This document shows, piece after piece, positions 7,569-18,457 of a DNA stretch of 64,000 nt. This stretch comes from Brevundimonas lenta (lineage in GTDB: Bacteria; Pseudomonadota; Alphaproteobacteria; Caulobacterales; Caulobacteraceae). Position 1 is the first letter of the stretch; each line of letters opens with the position of its first letter. The notes under the pieces are model-generated. The model worked only from the letters and a program-made list of their open reading frames with translations. It was not told where the DNA came from and did no database searches. The stretch is from the NCBI RefSeq assembly GCF_014196335.1, contig NZ_JACIDM010000001.1, positions 372,001-436,000 of the forward strand, given 5' to 3'. The position numbers and the translations under genes are program-made.

Positions 7569-8861
7569 TCAATCCAGGCGACGCCAGGCAGCCGTCTCGC
7601 CGGACTTCCACACCCGCTCCAGGCCGCTGACAACACCATTATCGCGCACCAGACGGAACCGGTAATCGTCCGTCCCCTGGACCGCGAACAGATCCTTCCC
7701 GATCGGCTCAAGCGCGAGAACGAAGCGGTCCCGCCAGTGGTAGGAGAGACCGGTCGGGGTGCGAGCCAGGGTTCGGCCTTCGTACGCGCCGACCGCGTCA
7801 TCGATGTCGGCGGCGCTCACGGTCTCGCCGGACAGCGTGAATTTGACGGGGATCAGGGCCCATGCGGCATCGGTGTCGCCGGCGTCCGCCCGGCGCTGCA
7901 GGAGGAATTTCTGCGCCGTCAGCAGGGCGTCCGAGGCCGGGACGGCAAGGTCGGGGGTCACGCCGACGCCCTCGAAATCCTGGCCGTCGACGGGATCCCG
8001 GATCTGACCGAACGGCACCTGCAGCATGAACCGGTCGTCGATCGGAACCTGGGTGACCGGATGCGCGCCGCCGGCCGTCTGCTCGCCGATCACGGTCGCC
8101 CGGCCGAGACGCTGCAGCGAGAACGCCATCCATTCGGCGGCGGAGAAGGACGTCGATCCGGTCAGCACCACGACGGGCATGTCCGGCGACCGCTGGCCGG
8201 GAACGGCCGGCAGGCTCCACTGGCTGCGCTCCACGCGGACTCCGTTCTCGCTGTAATAATAGTCGAAGAATTTCTGATCCTTACCTGCGGGGTAGAGGTA
8301 GCTCATCAGGAACTGCGCCATCTCGAGGACGCCGCCGTTGTTGTAGCGAAGGTCGATGATCAGCCCCTCGGCGCCCTCGGCGAAGCGCATGGCCCCGGCC
8401 GCCGTATCCTGGGCGTCCTGCGGATCGGCGAAGAAATCGAACCGGACATAGGCCAGGCCTCCATCCAGCCGCCTGGCGTCGCGGAAGCCGAAATTGGCCG
8501 CCCGCTCGCTGTCGCGTTGAGCCTGGGTGGTTGTCTGGCCGTCCGCCTTGGCTTGGTTGGCCGCGACGACGGCGGCAGGATCGAAGGCCACCGAGAAATG
8601 CAGATCGCCGCTCGCCTTGACGAGCCCCTGGGCGAGACTTTCGGCGAACCGATCCGCTTCGACCGGCGCGGCCTGGATCCGGCTGTCCAGCTCGGTGGAG
8701 ATGGCCGGGATGCGGTCAGGAAAGACGTAGGTCTGCCGCAGCGCCGCTTCGAGGTGGGTCACGACCTGCCGCTGCGCCTCACGATCCAGGGTCTGGGCGA
8801 GGGCGGGCGTCGGGGCCAGCAAGGCGACGGCCAACAGCGAAGCAAGCAGGCGAGCAAACAT
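7569..8861 (-). CDS. Secreted S41 peptidase, IRBP/tricorn-like
   Basis: A 430-residue exported protein with an N-terminal signal peptide (about residues 1-22, ending ALA) and an S41 peptidase core. There is an N-terminal helical region (27-110) of the IRBP type, then IIDLRYNNGG (168-177) and the nucleophile motif STSFSAAEW, with S240 aligning to the catalytic Ser of C-terminal processing proteases. The Lys that completes the Ser/Lys dyad in CtpA lies 25 residues further on; here that position is Gly (G265, QTAGGAHP), so it is not a CtpA-type enzyme. The start at 8861 precedes the signal peptide directly. It is first in an operon with the MarR gene. Confidence 0.87.
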   Translation of the reverse strand: MFARLLASLLAVALLAPTPALAQTLDREAQRQVVTHLEAALRQTYVFPDRIPAISTELDSRIQAAPVEADRFAESLAQGLVKASGDLHFSVAFDPAAVVAANQAKADGQTTTQAQRDSERAANFGFRDARRLDGGLAYVRFDFFADPQDAQDTAAGAMRFAEGAEGLIIDLRYNNGGVLEMAQFLMSYLYPAGKDQKFFDYYYSENGVRVERSQWSLPAVPGQRSPDMPVVVLTGSTSFSAAEWMAFSLQRLGRATVIGEQTAGGAHPVTQVPIDDRFMLQVPFGQIRDPVDGQDFEGVGVTPDLAVPASDALLTAQKFLLQRRADAGDTDAAWALIPVKFTLSGETVSAADIDDAVGAYEGRTLARTPTGLSYHWRDRFVLALEPIGKDLFAVQGTDDYRFRLVRDNGVVSGLERVWKSGETAAWRRLD

Positions 8862-8881
8862 TTCAGATCCAGATATGAAAT

Positions 8882-8918
8882 ATATTGCGCAATATGTTGT
8901 AATAACCGGTCCTGTCAA
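8882..8918 (-). promoter_or_regulatory. Promoter with palindromic MarR-type operator
   Basis: In an AT-rich patch upstream of the S41-MarR operon, reading on the minus strand, a TTGACA -35 hexamer occupies 8918-8913 and is followed after 17 bases by a -10-like ATATTG (8895-8890). The -10 lies within a perfect 14-base palindrome, ATATTGCGCAATAT (8882-8895). A dimeric repressor bound here would block polymerase. The neighbouring MarR gene is the obvious candidate. Confidence 0.65.
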
Positions 8919-8941
8919 TCGTCAGGGGCCGGTGACCGGTT

Positions 8942-10996
8942 TCAGATCGCGAGGCCGGGGTCGCCTTCGAGGATTTCCTGCCGGAGCACGGGACGCTCGC
9001 CCGGCCGCCAGAGCGAGACGCGATGCGCCACGCGATAGACCAGCGGTCCGCCGTCGTCGGTTTCGCTGCGCTCCAGCGGAATGGGGATGCAGACGAATTC
9101 GGTCTCGAGCTCGTCCTTGCTCGCCCGCACCGTCGTGTAGCCGTGACCAGCGTAGTCGAGGAACTTCAGATGCGGCGCCAGCTCAGGGTTCCGCGCCGCG
9201 CGGGCCTGGGCGGGATCTCCGGTTTCCCTCAGGACTAGCGACGACTGCACCCCGTGCATGAGGGTCATGTTCCAGCTGCACGCCATCGAGCCGTCGGGCT
9301 TGTCGTGAATGTTGAGGGCCCGGAGGGGCCGGTCCTTCGGCATGGTCAGCTGCTGCACCTCGCCCAGGGTCTGGGCGGAGATGGAGCCGGTGACGAACTC
9401 GACGCCGACCGGATCGAATGCGCGGGGCGGCAGGGTTTTCGAGGGGTAGCCGGCCCAGAAGGCGTGCCGGTCGCCGGCGACGATGGTGAAGCCGGTGATG
9501 CCTTCGTCGCGGACCATGTCGAAGACTTCGCCGTGCTCCAGGCCGTAGGCGCCGGTGGTCACGCCGTAGCCCGCGCCCGCCGGCCACTGGTCCGCGAACT
9601 CAGCGGGCAGGTTCTGCGGATCGGTGCGGCCGGTGAGGGTGCCGAACGAATGGCCCCAGATCTTCCACGGCGCCCGGGCGGCGCGCAGACGGTCCTTGAA
9701 CCAGGCCATCTGGTCGAGGCCGAGATACGCCTCGGGCGGCGCGTCCACGTGCGGATTGGGAAACTCGATATCGTCGCCGACGCGAATGACGGCGGGCGGA
9801 GAGCCGCCCGCGTATTCCCGGGCCTGATCCAGAATCTCGAGCATCTGTTCGGGCATCGCCGCGAACCTGATCTCCGGCAGACCCTCGTAGTTGCCGCCCG
9901 GTGATCCGAAGGACCGGTTGTCGGTCAGGATCATGTCGACGTTCTTGCCGTACCGGAACGCGCGCTGAATCTGGAGGGCGGTGATGGCGGCCAGATTGTT
10001 GGGCTCCAGGCCGACGCCCCGCGCGTCGAGTTCGGCGAGAGGCCTGTTCTCCACGGCCGGCGCCTCGAAGGGGTCTCCGCTTCCCGGCTTGCGGACCCGC
10101 GCGGGCTGATACTCGTACCAAGCCTGGCTGGCCGCGACCTTGAGCGTCTGGGCGGGGCGGATCTCGCCGTTAATGATCTGCTGGCTCTGGTAGGAGCGCC
10201 AGTTGAACTCGTGATTGTCCCAGACGGGAACGAATGGCCACTGCGCGCGGGCCTCCTGCAGATCGGGATCGAGCAGGTAGCCGCGATAGGCTGTGCGATA
10301 GTCGTCCAGGTCCGCCGGGATGTGGAAGGTGCTGACCTTCTCGCCGGTCGGATAGCGGACGATGTCGCGCAGACGCCGGCCCCGCTCCATGCCGCCCGGC
10401 CGCTCTTCGGCGTACCACACCAGTTCGTAGAGGAAGTCGCCGAGGTGCAGGACGAAGCCCAGCTGTTCGTCGCGCGACCGGCGGGCGTCCTCGAAGAGCA
10501 TGCGCCGGTAGGCGTTGAGCGCGCCCTGGGTGACGTCCTGACAGCTGACGAAGGCGAATTTCACCGGTCGATCGTCGTCGTCGGCCGGCGCGGTCAGGGT
10601 GCGACCGACCCGGCTGGTGTTCCCCGCCTCGTCGATGAAGCGGTACCAGTACTCCCGCGCCGGCTTCAGCCCGGCCGCCAGGAAGCGACAGGTCCAGTCC
10701 GTCGCGGCGGTGATCGCGACGTCGCCGCGCGCGTCGATGTTCCGGAACCCCGGATCGCTCGCAACCTCGACCGTCAGCCGGTGCGAGGCGGCATCGCCGT
10801 CCGGCGCCCGCCGGGTCCACAGGATCACGCTGTCCGCACGGGGATCGCCCGAGGCGACGCCCTGCGGGAAGAGGTCGCGGCGTTCGCTGCGGGCGCCTGT
10901 CATCGCATGGGCGGAGGCCGGTCCGAACGCCAGCGCGGCGCCGAGAGCCGCGGCCTGGGCGGCGAAGGCTCGCCGCGAAAGCGCAAATTCATCCAC
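8942..10996 (-). CDS. phoD: Alkaline phosphatase D (PhoD) family, Tat-exported
   Basis: A 684-residue PhoD-type phosphatase/phosphodiesterase. The N-terminus carries a twin-arginine signal (SRRAF at 7-11 followed by an alanine-rich hydrophobic stretch ending AHA), so it is exported folded. It then has the PhoD N-terminal beta domain (FPQGVASGDP) and the metallophosphatase core with FVSCQD, LHLGDFLYE, WDNHEFNW and VAGDRHAFW, which supply the Fe/Ca ligands. It releases phosphate from phosphomono- or diesters in the periplasm or outside. I chose the GTG at 10996, which has a strong GGGAGGAA site six bases upstream. No Pho box was identified. Confidence 0.88.
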   Translation of the reverse strand: MDEFALSRRAFAAQAAALGAALAFGPASAHAMTGARSERRDLFPQGVASGDPRADSVILWTRRAPDGDAASHRLTVEVASDPGFRNIDARGDVAITAATDWTCRFLAAGLKPAREYWYRFIDEAGNTSRVGRTLTAPADDDDRPVKFAFVSCQDVTQGALNAYRRMLFEDARRSRDEQLGFVLHLGDFLYELVWYAEERPGGMERGRRLRDIVRYPTGEKVSTFHIPADLDDYRTAYRGYLLDPDLQEARAQWPFVPVWDNHEFNWRSYQSQQIINGEIRPAQTLKVAASQAWYEYQPARVRKPGSGDPFEAPAVENRPLAELDARGVGLEPNNLAAITALQIQRAFRYGKNVDMILTDNRSFGSPGGNYEGLPEIRFAAMPEQMLEILDQAREYAGGSPPAVIRVGDDIEFPNPHVDAPPEAYLGLDQMAWFKDRLRAARAPWKIWGHSFGTLTGRTDPQNLPAEFADQWPAGAGYGVTTGAYGLEHGEVFDMVRDEGITGFTIVAGDRHAFWAGYPSKTLPPRAFDPVGVEFVTGSISAQTLGEVQQLTMPKDRPLRALNIHDKPDGSMACSWNMTLMHGVQSSLVLRETGDPAQARAARNPELAPHLKFLDYAGHGYTTVRASKDELETEFVCIPIPLERSETDDGGPLVYRVAHRVSLWRPGERPVLRQEILEGDPGLAI

Positions 10997-11050
10997 CGCC
11001 CGTTCCTCCCGAACCGGCGCCACCTTCCACGGCCTTTGCGGCAATGAAAA

Positions 11051-11076
11051 GGGCCCGCGGATCGCTCCGCGGGCCC
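11051..11076 (-). terminator. Rho-independent terminator of acnA
   Basis: GGGCCCGCGG (11051-11060) and CCGCGGGCCC (11067-11076) form a perfect 10-bp GC stem with a six-base loop. On the minus strand the stem is followed by TTTT, which makes it a terminator for acnA (ending at 11101). Confidence 0.85.
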
Positions 11077-11100
11077 TCGTTCATTCGTGCTGTCGCGACC

Positions 11101-13818
<2,718 letters not shown>

Positions 13819-14019
13819 GGAGAGGCTTCCTCTGGTCAACGCCGCCCGACAATCCGGTTGCACGTTCACGCGACTGACGAAGGGGCTCACAGGTCCCCGA
13901 CGCGCGCGGCGAACGCCTGCTGCGGCGGCAGCGGATATAGCGATGGTTGCAGTTCCCGTCCATGTATCCACGACGCTGTCATGGGTATTGAGAGGGGTTC
14001 GCAACTGGACCGTCCGCGG

Positions 14020-14619
14020 ATGATCTCGATTTCGGGCCTGAGCCTGTCCCGCGGGGAGCGCGTGCTGTTCCGCGACCTGTCGCTGACGCTGGCGTCCGGC
14101 GAGGCCGTGGCGCTGACCGGAGCCAACGGCGCGGGCAAGACCTCGCTGCTCCGCGCGGTCGCCGGCTTCATCCGCCCGGATGCCGGCAACATCTCCTTCG
14201 CCGATGTCGAGGCGGACGAGGCGCGGGCGAAACACATTCACTGGCTGGGCCATCTGGACGGGCTGAAGGGCGCGCGGCCGGCGCGGGATGAACTGGCCTT
14301 CCAGGCCGAGTGGCTGGGCGCGGGCCATGACGGGATCGCGGCGGCGATCGACGTGCTGGCGCTGGAGCCTCTGCTGGACCTGGAGGTGCGCAAGCTGTCG
14401 GCGGGGCAGCGGCGGCGGCTGGCGTTCGCGCGGCTGATCGCGGTGCAGCGGCCGATCTGGCTGCTGGACGAACCGCTCAGCCCGCTGGACGCGCGCTGGC
14501 GCGAGGCGCTGGGCGTGCTGATGCAGGCGCATCTGGATCGCGGCGGAGCCATCCTGGCGGCGGTGCACGATCCGCTGCCGGTGGCGGCGCGGGCGCTGGA
14601 TATCGGAGGCGGCCGGTGA
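14020..14619 (+). CDS. ccmA: Heme exporter ATP-binding protein CcmA
   Basis: A 199-residue ABC ATPase of the cytochrome c maturation system I. Walker A GANGAGKT is at 34-41, the signature LSAGQ at 126-130 and Walker B WLLDE at 147-151. With CcmB it powers release of heme-CcmE from CcmC during c-type cytochrome assembly. The ATG at 14020 gives the usual short CcmA N-terminus; an in-frame ATG at 13981 is possible but has no better ribosome-binding site. It overlaps ccmB by four bases (GTGA). Confidence 0.93.
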   Translation: MISISGLSLSRGERVLFRDLSLTLASGEAVALTGANGAGKTSLLRAVAGFIRPDAGNISFADVEADEARAKHIHWLGHLDGLKGARPARDELAFQAEWLGAGHDGIAAAIDVLALEPLLDLEVRKLSAGQRRRLAFARLIAVQRPIWLLDEPLSPLDARWREALGVLMQAHLDRGGAILAAVHDPLPVAARALDIGGGR

Positions 14620-15281
14620 GGGCGCTGATGATCTTGTGGCGGCGCGAGCTGGCGCTGGCCTGGGCGGGCGGCGGTGGGCCGCTGCTGGCCTGCGGTTTCT
14701 TCCTGTGCCTGACGGCGATGGTGCCGCTGGCGGCCGGGGGCGATCCGGCGGGGCTGAGGCCGGTGGCGGGCGGGATCGCCTGGGTGGCCCTGGCGGTGGC
14801 CTCGATCCTGTCGCTGGAGAGGCTGTTCGAGCGCGATTTCGAGGACGGGGCGCTGGACCTGATCGCGCTCGGGCCCGTGCCGCTGGAGCTGGTCGTCATC
14901 GCCAAGGCCAAGGCGCAGTGGATGGCCGTCGGCTGGCCACTGGCCCTGACCGCGCCGGTCGCCGCCATCACCCTCGGCCTGCCGCCGGCGCTGGCGCCGC
15001 TGGCCGGACTGGCGGCCCTGATCGGCGGACTGGGTTTCGCCCTGACCGGGGCCCTGGGCGCGGCCCTGGCGCTGGGCTCGAAGCGCGGCGGCCTGCTGAT
15101 CGCGGTGGTGGTGCTGCCGCTGTTCATTCCGCCGGTGGTGTTCGGCGCGGGCGTGCTGGAGCGCGCCGCCAACGGCCTGTCGCCGTTGCCGGCCCTGGCC
15201 TTCCTGGCGGCATACGTGCTGTTCGCGGGCGTGGTGACGCCGTTCGCCGGCGCGGCGGCGATCCGCAACGCGCAGGGGTGA
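14616..15281 (+). CDS. ccmB: Heme exporter membrane protein CcmB
   Basis: A 221-residue integral membrane protein with six hydrophobic segments, the CcmB permease of the CcmABCD complex in the inner membrane. It starts with GTG inside the ccmA stop (GTGA), so translation is coupled to ccmA. Typical ccmB length is about 220. Unlike the common ccmABCD arrangement, it is separated from ccmC by about 500 bases holding an inverted repeat and an antisense PhnA-like gene. Confidence 0.93.
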   Translation: MRALMILWRRELALAWAGGGGPLLACGFFLCLTAMVPLAAGGDPAGLRPVAGGIAWVALAVASILSLERLFERDFEDGALDLIALGPVPLELVVIAKAKAQWMAVGWPLALTAPVAAITLGLPPALAPLAGLAALIGGLGFALTGALGAALALGSKRGGLLIAVVVLPLFIPPVVFGAGVLERAANGLSPLPALAFLAAYVLFAGVVTPFAGAAAIRNAQG

Positions 15282-15317
15282 TGTCTTCGCCGGCGTAGCC
15301 GGCATTCCAGGTCGGTT

Positions 15318-15425
15318 GGTTCGGCACGAAGGACACCAAGGCGGCACGAAGAACACGAAGGACGCGGCGTTTGGCCCGATCCCTTCGTGCCCTTTGTGAA
15401 TCCTTCGTGGCCTTCGTGCCGAACC
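15318..15425. repeat. Inverted repeat family C (CACGAAGG-type)
   Basis: Arms 15318-15362 and 15380-15425 are imperfect reverse complements. Both outer ends carry TTCGGCACGAAGG or its complement, and each arm contains further CACGAA words, so the arms are themselves internally repetitive. The element lies between ccmB and the antisense PhnA-like gene. Only one copy is in the window. CACGAAGG-rich intergenic repeats are seen in other bacteria. Confidence 0.75.
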
Positions 15426-15465
15426 AGCAGGCCTCTGGATTGAGCCCGGCTGCGCCGGGAAGGCC

Positions 15466-15690
15466 TCAGGCCTTCTTGACGAACTCGGTGCGCAGTACGA
15501 GGCCGCGGACCTTTTCGACGTTGGCCTCGATCTCCTCGGCGTCGCCGGTCAGGCGGATGTTCTTCACCATCGTGCCGCGCTTCAGGGTGACGCCGCCCGA
15601 ACCCTTGACCTTCAAGTCCTTGATCAGGGTGACGCTGTCGCCGTCGGCGAGGATGTTGCCGTTCGAGTCGCGGACGATGTCGTCGCTCAT
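15466..15690 (-). CDS. PhnA-domain protein (short form)
   Basis: A 74-residue protein matching the C-terminal PhnA/YjdM domain: VRDSNGNILADGDSVTLIKD, then LKVKGSGGVTLKRGTMVKN. The N-terminal zinc ribbon of full-length (about 110-residue) YjdM is missing; this short form is common in alphaproteobacteria. It is often annotated as alkylphosphonate utilization, but the role is unproven and no phn genes are near. A strong AGGAGG ribosome-binding site precedes the ATG. It is antisense to, and inserted within, the ccm gene set. Confidence 0.85.
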   Translation of the reverse strand: MSDDIVRDSNGNILADGDSVTLIKDLKVKGSGGVTLKRGTMVKNIRLTGDAEEIEANVEKVRGLVLRTEFVKKA

Positions 15691-15740
15691 GGGAGCCTCC
15701 TGATCAGGCGCGACCCTCTAGCACATGGGACGATCACGGC

Positions 15741-15764
15741 CTCAAGTAGCGCGAAGCGCGATAG
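15741..15764. repeat. Short palindrome-bearing repeat, copy 1
   Basis: A 24-base sequence beginning CTCAAGTAGCGCGAAGCGCG, upstream of ccmC. It differs from the copy at 16668-16691 at two positions. Its core GCGCGAAGCGC is a near-palindrome. Confidence 0.7.
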
Positions 15765-15778
15765 GTCTCTAAGAGACC
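15764..15778. promoter_or_regulatory. Palindrome upstream of ccmC
   Basis: GGTCTCTAAGAGACC is a perfect 7+7 inverted repeat around a single A, ending seven bases before the ccmC ATG. A one-base loop makes an RNA hairpin strained, so a DNA operator is an alternative. No regulator can be assigned. Confidence 0.4.
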
Positions 15779-15785
15779 GTCGATC

Positions 15786-16508
15786 ATGTTCGGCCTCGCC
15801 AATCCCGACCGCTTCCTGCGCTTCACCCGACCGCTCACGCCCGTGGCGTGGGGCGTGGCCGTCGTGTTGCTGGCCATTGGAGTCTGGCTGTCGTTCACCG
15901 CGCCCGAGGACTACCAGCAGGGCGACACGGTGCGGATCATGTTCGTGCATGTGCCGGCCGCCTCGCTGGGGCTGATGGCCTATGGCGCGCTGGGCGTGTC
16001 GAGCTTCTTCGCCCTGGTGTTCCGCCATCCGCTGGCCGACGCCGCCGCCCGCGCCGCGGCCCTGCCTGGCGCCGCCTTCACGGCGCTGGCCCTGATCACC
16101 GGCAGCCTGTGGGGCAAGCCGATGTGGGGCGCCTGGTGGGCGTGGGGCGACGCGCGGCTGATGTCGGTGCTGATCCTGTTCCTGTTCTACATCGGCTACA
16201 TGGCGCTGCGCGCCTCGATCGACGACGAGACCAAGGCCGCCCGCGCCGCCGCCGTGCTGGGCCTGGTCGGTCTGATCAATCTGCCGATCGTCAAATTCTC
16301 GGTCGACTGGTGGAACACCCTGCACCAGCCGGCCTCGCTGCTGCGCATGGGCGGACCGTCGATGAGCGAGGTCTTCCTGGCCCCGCTGCTGACCATGATG
16401 GCGGCCTATGCGGCGCTGTTCCTGGCGGTCTGGCTGACCTCCATCCGCACCGAGATCGTGCGCCGCCGCGTGCTGACCCTGCGCGCCCGCAAGGCGCTGG
16501 AGGCCTGA
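15786..16508 (+). CDS. ccmC: Heme transporter/lyase CcmC
   Basis: A 240-residue six-helix inner-membrane protein. The tryptophan-rich WWD heme-binding loop is visible as WGKPMWGAWWAWGDARL (109-125), flanked by the conserved histidines in FVHVPAA (H55) and WWNTLHQPAS. CcmC loads heme onto CcmE in the periplasm. The ATG at 15786 gives the normal N-terminus. It is followed after two bases by ccmD. The ccmE, ccmF and ccmH genes are not in this window. Confidence 0.95.
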   Translation: MFGLANPDRFLRFTRPLTPVAWGVAVVLLAIGVWLSFTAPEDYQQGDTVRIMFVHVPAASLGLMAYGALGVSSFFALVFRHPLADAAARAAALPGAAFTALALITGSLWGKPMWGAWWAWGDARLMSVLILFLFYIGYMALRASIDDETKAARAAAVLGLVGLINLPIVKFSVDWWNTLHQPASLLRMGGPSMSEVFLAPLLTMMAAYAALFLAVWLTSIRTEIVRRRVLTLRARKALEA

Positions 16509-16510
16509 CG

Positions 16511-16705
16511 ATGTTCGATCTCGACATGGGCAAATACGCCGCCTTCGTGTGGCCGGCCTGGACGATCAGCGCCGTGGTTCTGGCGGCGTTGGCCGCCCGC
16601 GCCCTGGCCGCCTCGCGTCGCTGGAACGCCGAGCTGAAGCGGCTGGAAGCCAACGGACCCGATCGCGCTCAAGCAGCGCGAAGCGCGGTAGCGCAAACAA
16701 AATGA
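16511..16705 (+). CDS. ccmD: Heme exporter accessory protein CcmD
   Basis: A 64-residue single-pass protein: short periplasmic N-terminus (MFDLDMGKYAAFVWPAW), one transmembrane helix (about 14-34) and a basic cytoplasmic tail, the classic CcmD layout. It stabilises CcmE release from the CcmABC complex. The last 13 or so residues are encoded by copy 2 of a repeat also found upstream of ccmC, so the C-terminus was probably extended by repeat insertion. The stop overlaps the ccmG start (ATGA). Confidence 0.88.
   Translation: MFDLDMGKYAAFVWPAWTISAVVLAALAARALAASRRWNAELKRLEANGPDRAQAARSAVAQTK
16668..16691. repeat. Short palindrome-bearing repeat, copy 2, inside ccmD
   Basis: A 24-base copy of the sequence at 15741-15764, with C for T and G for A at one position each. 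It lies within the 3' coding end of ccmD and keeps the reading frame. Confidence 0.7.
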
Positions 16706-17271
16706 GCCGCTGGTTCGCCGTCGTTCCGCTGGTGGTGCTGGTCGCCCTGGCCGCCCTGTTCGTCGGCTGGTCGCTGAAGCGCGATCCGGCGGTGAAGCCG
16801 GACGCCCTGGTCGGCCAGCAGGTGCCCGAGACGGTGCTGCCGATGCTGACGGGCAGCGAGGCCGGGCCGGGCCACGTCGACCTGAAGACCGCCGGTGTCG
16901 GCAAGCCGATGCTGATCAACGTCTTCGCCAGCTGGTGCGCCCCGTGCCGGATCGAGCATCCGAAGCTGATGGCGCTGAAGGAACAGGGCGTCGCCGTCGT
17001 CGGCGTGGCGTGGAAGGACGATCCGATCCAGACCCGCGCCTTCCTCGACGAGCTGGGCGACCCCTATGCGATGGTGCTGGTCGATCGGGAGGGCCGGGCG
17101 GGCCTGGACCTGGGCGTGACCGGCGCGCCCGAGACCTTCGCCGTCGACGCCATGGGGCGGGTGGTGGCCAAGTCGTCCGGGCCGCTGGTCGACGACGCCG
17201 AGATCGCCCGTCTGGTGGCGGCCATCCAGGCCCCGCCGCGCCCGCTGCCGACCGCGACGCCGCGTTCGTAA
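16702..17271 (+). CDS. ccmG: Thiol:disulfide interchange protein CcmG/DsbE
   Basis: A 189-residue membrane-anchored periplasmic thioredoxin. One N-terminal helix (about 5-24) anchors it, and the redox motif WCAPC is at 78-82. A cis-Pro context is visible in TGAPETFAV. It reduces apocytochrome c CxxCH cysteines before heme ligation. It is translationally coupled to ccmD by ATGA and ends the ccm run. Length matches the family. Confidence 0.94.
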   Translation: MSRWFAVVPLVVLVALAALFVGWSLKRDPAVKPDALVGQQVPETVLPMLTGSEAGPGHVDLKTAGVGKPMLINVFASWCAPCRIEHPKLMALKEQGVAVVGVAWKDDPIQTRAFLDELGDPYAMVLVDREGRAGLDLGVTGAPETFAVDAMGRVVAKSSGPLVDDAEIARLVAAIQAPPRPLPTATPRS

Positions 17272-17316
17272 CAACCGGTTAACCCATTTCCGACGGGTTT
17301 CATTAACCCTGTCGGC

Positions 17317-17553
17317 ATGAGCGCGATTCGCACCCCGACGCCGTCGCCCCTGTTCCCGACGCAGACGCCCCTGTCGCCTGCGCGGTCTTCGCGGTCGACC
17401 TTTTTCCAGCAAGCCCTCGACGGCGTGAAGAGCCCCGTCGCGGCGGCTCCGGCCGCGGCCGAACGGCCGGTCGCTTCGGTCGCCGCACCGGCTTTCGAGG
17501 CCTCGGGCGAACGCGCCATCCGGCCGGGCAGCCTCGTCGACATCCGGGTCTGA
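17317..17553 (+). CDS. Hypothetical 78-residue proline/alanine-rich protein
   Basis: I do not recognise this protein. It is 78 residues, has no membrane segment, is rich in Pro, Ser and Ala over residues 5-65, and ends in a more ordered-looking RPGSLVDIRV. It has no clear ribosome-binding site. Two TTAACCC words (17279-17285 and 17303-17309) lie just upstream, reminiscent of CtrA half-sites. Support for it being real is the 32-base distance from two TTAACCC motifs and the gap it fills between ccmG and the DUF1223 gene; coding is not certain. Confidence 0.45.
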   Translation: MSAIRTPTPSPLFPTQTPLSPARSSRSTFFQQALDGVKSPVAAAPAAAERPVASVAAPAFEASGERAIRPGSLVDIRV

Positions 17554-17610
17554 CGGCCTCACGCGAAAATGAGACGCGCGTGTGCGGGCGCCGTGATTAA
17601 GGTGCGCGCC

Positions 17611-18363
17611 ATGCGTACCTGGGGGCTTCTTCCTGTCGCGGCCGGACTGGCCGTCCTGATCGCCGCGGGCTCTTCGGCCCAGCCGGCGACGACGCGCGCC
17701 GTGCGCTCCGACGCCGCGCCGGCCGAGCCGGTGGTGGTCGAGCTGTTCACCGCCCAGGGCTGCGCCGGATGTCCGGAAGCCAACGCCCGCGTCGAGGCGG
17801 TGGCGGACGAGCCCGGCGTGATCGCCCTGACCTACGCCGTCGACTACTGGGACTATCTCGGCTGGGCCGACACCTTCGCCCGCCCCGAGTTCGCCCAGCG
17901 TCAGCGCGCCTATCGCCGCCCCTTGCGCCTGCGCGACGTCTCGACGCCGCAGGTCGTGATCGACGGCCGCCGCCAGATCGTGGGCGGCAGCGAGGGGGCG
18001 CTGCAGAGCGCCATCGACGAGGAGGCGGCGCGCCGCGTCTTCCCGCCCGAGATCGAGTTCCGCGAGACCGGCGACCGCGTCGGCGTCGGTTCGGGTCAGG
18101 CGCCTACCGGCGGCGCCGAAGTCGTGGCCGTCATCTACAAGCCGGGTCCGCAAACGGTGGAGATCGCCCGCGGCGACAACCGCGGCCGCACCGTGCGCCA
18201 CGTCAATGTGGTGAAGTCCGTGCGCGTGCTGGGCCCGTGGACCGGCCGGCCGGTGCTGTACCCGCTGCCGGCGGGGGTCGACGCCGATGAGGCGGTGGCG
18301 GTCCTCGTCCAGTCGCGGGCCGACCGGCGCATCCTGAACGGCGCGGTGCTGGCGCAGCACTGA
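17611..18363 (+). CDS. DUF1223 exported thioredoxin-like protein
   Basis: A 250-residue protein with an N-terminal signal peptide (about 1-23) followed by VVELFTAQGCAGCPEAN, the DUF1223 hallmark with CxxC at C51/C54, and YAVDYWDYLGW and STPQVVIDG further on, a thioredoxin-like fold with a cis-Pro equivalent. Likely a periplasmic redox protein; partner unknown. I start at the ATG at 17611, directly before the hydrophobic stretch, rather than the upstream in-frame ATG at 17569. Confidence 0.85.
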   Translation: MRTWGLLPVAAGLAVLIAAGSSAQPATTRAVRSDAAPAEPVVVELFTAQGCAGCPEANARVEAVADEPGVIALTYAVDYWDYLGWADTFARPEFAQRQRAYRRPLRLRDVSTPQVVIDGRRQIVGGSEGALQSAIDEEAARRVFPPEIEFRETGDRVGVGSGQAPTGGAEVVAVIYKPGPQTVEIARGDNRGRTVRHVNVVKSVRVLGPWTGRPVLYPLPAGVDADEAVAVLVQSRADRRILNGAVLAQH

Positions 18364-18457
18364 ACGGCCGTCATCTTCAAACAGTATCCCTGTTCTCTCG
18401 CTTGCGAAGACAGTGCATGATCGCCTCCGTGGCTTCGGGGGCGGCGGCGAACGGGGG

